NCBI RefSeq assembly: GCF_012848475.1
Contig: NZ_CP051666.1
Location: 643,501 to 707,500, forward strand
Length of the DNA: 64,000 bases
Direction of reading: 5' to 3'
DNA from: Marinobacterium sp. LSUCC0821
Lineage (GTDB): Bacteria; Pseudomonadota; Gammaproteobacteria; Pseudomonadales; Balneatricaceae
Positions 62,925 through 64,000 of the stretch are shown piece by piece. Made by a program: the position numbers and the translations under genes. How positions within the stretch are numbered: position 1 is the first letter of the stretch; the number at the start of each line of letters is the position of its first letter. The notes beneath the pieces are model-generated. The model worked only from the letters and a program-made list of their open reading frames with translations. It did not search any database and was not told where the DNA came from.

Positions 62925-64000
62925 TTACAACCCCGCCTTATCTAAAGCATCTTTTAAGTAGTCGATTGTACGATCTACATTCATCAGCTTATCGATACCA
63001 AAAAGGCCGATACGGAAAGTACGGAAGCCAGCCGGCTCATCACACATGAGTGGTACACCAGCAGCGATCTGGAAGCCCGCCTGAGCAAACTTAGAGCCGT
63101 TTTGGATTTCAGCATCCAGTGTGTGGCTAACCACTACACCAGGTGCACCGAAGCCATCAGCTGCAAGACTCTTGATACCGCGTGAAGCCAAGAGCGCACG
63201 TGCTTCAGAGCCTAAACGGGCTTGTGCCTCTTTCAGCTTAGCAAAGCCATACTGTTCAGCTTCCGCCATTACATCACGAAGTTGACGTAGACCATCAGTC
63301 GGCATTGTTGCGTGGTAGGCATGGCCGCCGTTTTCATAGGCTTCCATAATCTGAGTCCACTTTTTCAGATCGCATGCAAAACTGTTACTTGAGCTCGCTT
63401 CAGCCACTTCACGAGCTTTGGCACTCATCATAACGAGACCTGCACAAGGTGAACCACTCCACCCCTTTTGCGGTGCACTACAGATAACATCAACACCTAG
63501 CGCCTTCATATCAACCCAGATGGTGCCAGAGGCGATACAGTCCAGGACAAACAGAGCTCCGACTTGATGTGCAGCATCAGCGATCGCTTTGATGTAATCA
63601 TCCGGCAAAATCATGCCCGCAGAGGTCTCTACATGAGGCGCAAAGACAACATCTGGCTTCTCATTCAGAATGGTCTCAACAGCCTGTGCAATTGGGAATG
63701 GTGCAAGTTGGGCGTCGGCCTCTGTGCTATCAAACTGCGCTTTCAGCACAAGCTCTTCACGTGGAAGCTCCGCCATCTCAAAAATTTGAGTCCAACGGTA
63801 GCTAAACCAGCCATTACGGATAACTAGCGCCTTTTTGCCCTTAGCAAACTGACGCGCAACTGCCTCCATACCAAAGGTGCCGCTGCCCGGAACAATGGCA
63901 ACAGAATCAGCGTTGTAGACAGACTTTAACTGTGCTGAGAGATCGCGCATTACGTGCTGGAATGCATTCGACATATGGTTCAGCGAACGGTCGGTATAAA
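62925..64000 (-). CDS. class V aminotransferase (alanine-glyoxylate/serine-pyruvate type), 5' end beyond the window
   Basis: At least 357 codons. A PLP enzyme with VPGSGTFGMEAVARQF, FVLDCIASGTIWVDMKALG (Asp pairing with the PLP ring), the PLP lysine in SAPQKGWSG and the C-terminal FRTFRIGLFG. The frame stays open through TDRSLNHMSNAF to the window end, so the ATG at 63974 is internal and the gene continues beyond the window. Catalyses transamination of alanine, serine or a related amine; the exact amino donor is not readable. Confidence 0.88.
   Translation of the reverse strand, partial: YTDRSLNHMSNAFQHVMRDLSAQLKSVYNADSVAIVPGSGTFGMEAVARQFAKGKKALVIRNGWFSYRWTQIFEMAELPREELVLKAQFDSTEADAQLAPFPIAQAVETILNEKPDVVFAPHVETSAGMILPDDYIKAIADAAHQVGALFVLDCIASGTIWVDMKALGVDVICSAPQKGWSGSPCAGLVMMSAKAREVAEASSSNSFACDLKKWTQIMEAYENGGHAYHATMPTDGLRQLRDVMAEAEQYGFAKLKEAQARLGSEARALLASRGIKSLAADGFGAPGVVVSHTLDAEIQNGSKFAQAGFQIAAGVPLMCDEPAGFRTFRIGLFGIDKLMNVDRTIDYLKDALDKAGL

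Overview
The window reads as chromosome of a marine gammaproteobacterium, most likely Oceanospirillales/Oceanospirillaceae-like. Support for this is the uvrC-pgsA-tRNA-Gly/Cys/Leu order, a LuxO-type sigma-54 regulator with an adjacent phosphotransfer gene, AcuI, the many c-di-GMP and hybrid-kinase genes, and even codon use at moderate GC (estimated by eye as near 48-50%). The genus is inference.

Layout. 1-6.4 kb: housekeeping genes (mtnN, a TlpA-type thioredoxin, a beta-hydroxyacid dehydrogenase, a small membrane protein, a DUF1853 protein, uvrC, pgsA), then three tRNAs behind a strong promoter. 6.8-16 kb: signalling genes, with three consecutive c-di-GMP/hybrid-kinase genes on the minus strand, a second beta-hydroxyacid dehydrogenase and a hybrid kinase with a possible sigma-54 promoter. 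16-18 kb: a KfrA-like coiled-coil DNA-binding protein, an unknown partner and 0.9 kb of AT-rich DNA. 18-26 kb: sulfur and redox genes (YjdM, sulfurtransferase, GltB-like protein, lipoamide-dehydrogenase-like protein, AcuI, DsbA-like protein, YeeE/YedE pair), then a 0.5 kb non-coding repeat. 26-44 kb: an ABC exporter, a RutR-like TetR regulator, a two-component pair and a coherent purine cluster (guanine deaminase, xanthine dehydrogenase and its maturation factor, 8-oxoguanine deaminase, xanthine phosphoribosyltransferase, BMP-type nucleoside ABC transporter). 50-64 kb: UDP-glucose dehydrogenase and AlgA/ManC, DgkA, a GNAT-nitrilase fusion, the thiamine transporter ThiBPQ beside a choline-kinase-like gene, quinone oxidoreductase, a DUF4198/HupE metal pair and a class V aminotransferase cut by the window edge.

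The most unusual part is an AT-rich island at 45550-50185. It interrupts the phosphotransfer (LuxU-like) gene just upstream of the LuxO-type regulator. It consists of two back-to-back symmetric cassettes. The first is a 2.4 kb near-palindrome: two ungapped, apparently perfect 565-bp inverted repeats around one gene, whose product carries the hallmarks of a family A-type polymerase palm (GGRxY, D-x-x-S-x-H, a K-containing helix and an HDS motif). The second is a DUF6538-type tyrosine recombinase between perfect 116-bp inverted repeats that contain its own start codon, so inversion of the loop would leave the gene intact. A uridine-kinase-like gene lies between them. This looks like a small, possibly self-replicating mobile element of a kind I do not recognise, and it is the prime candidate for an undescribed system.
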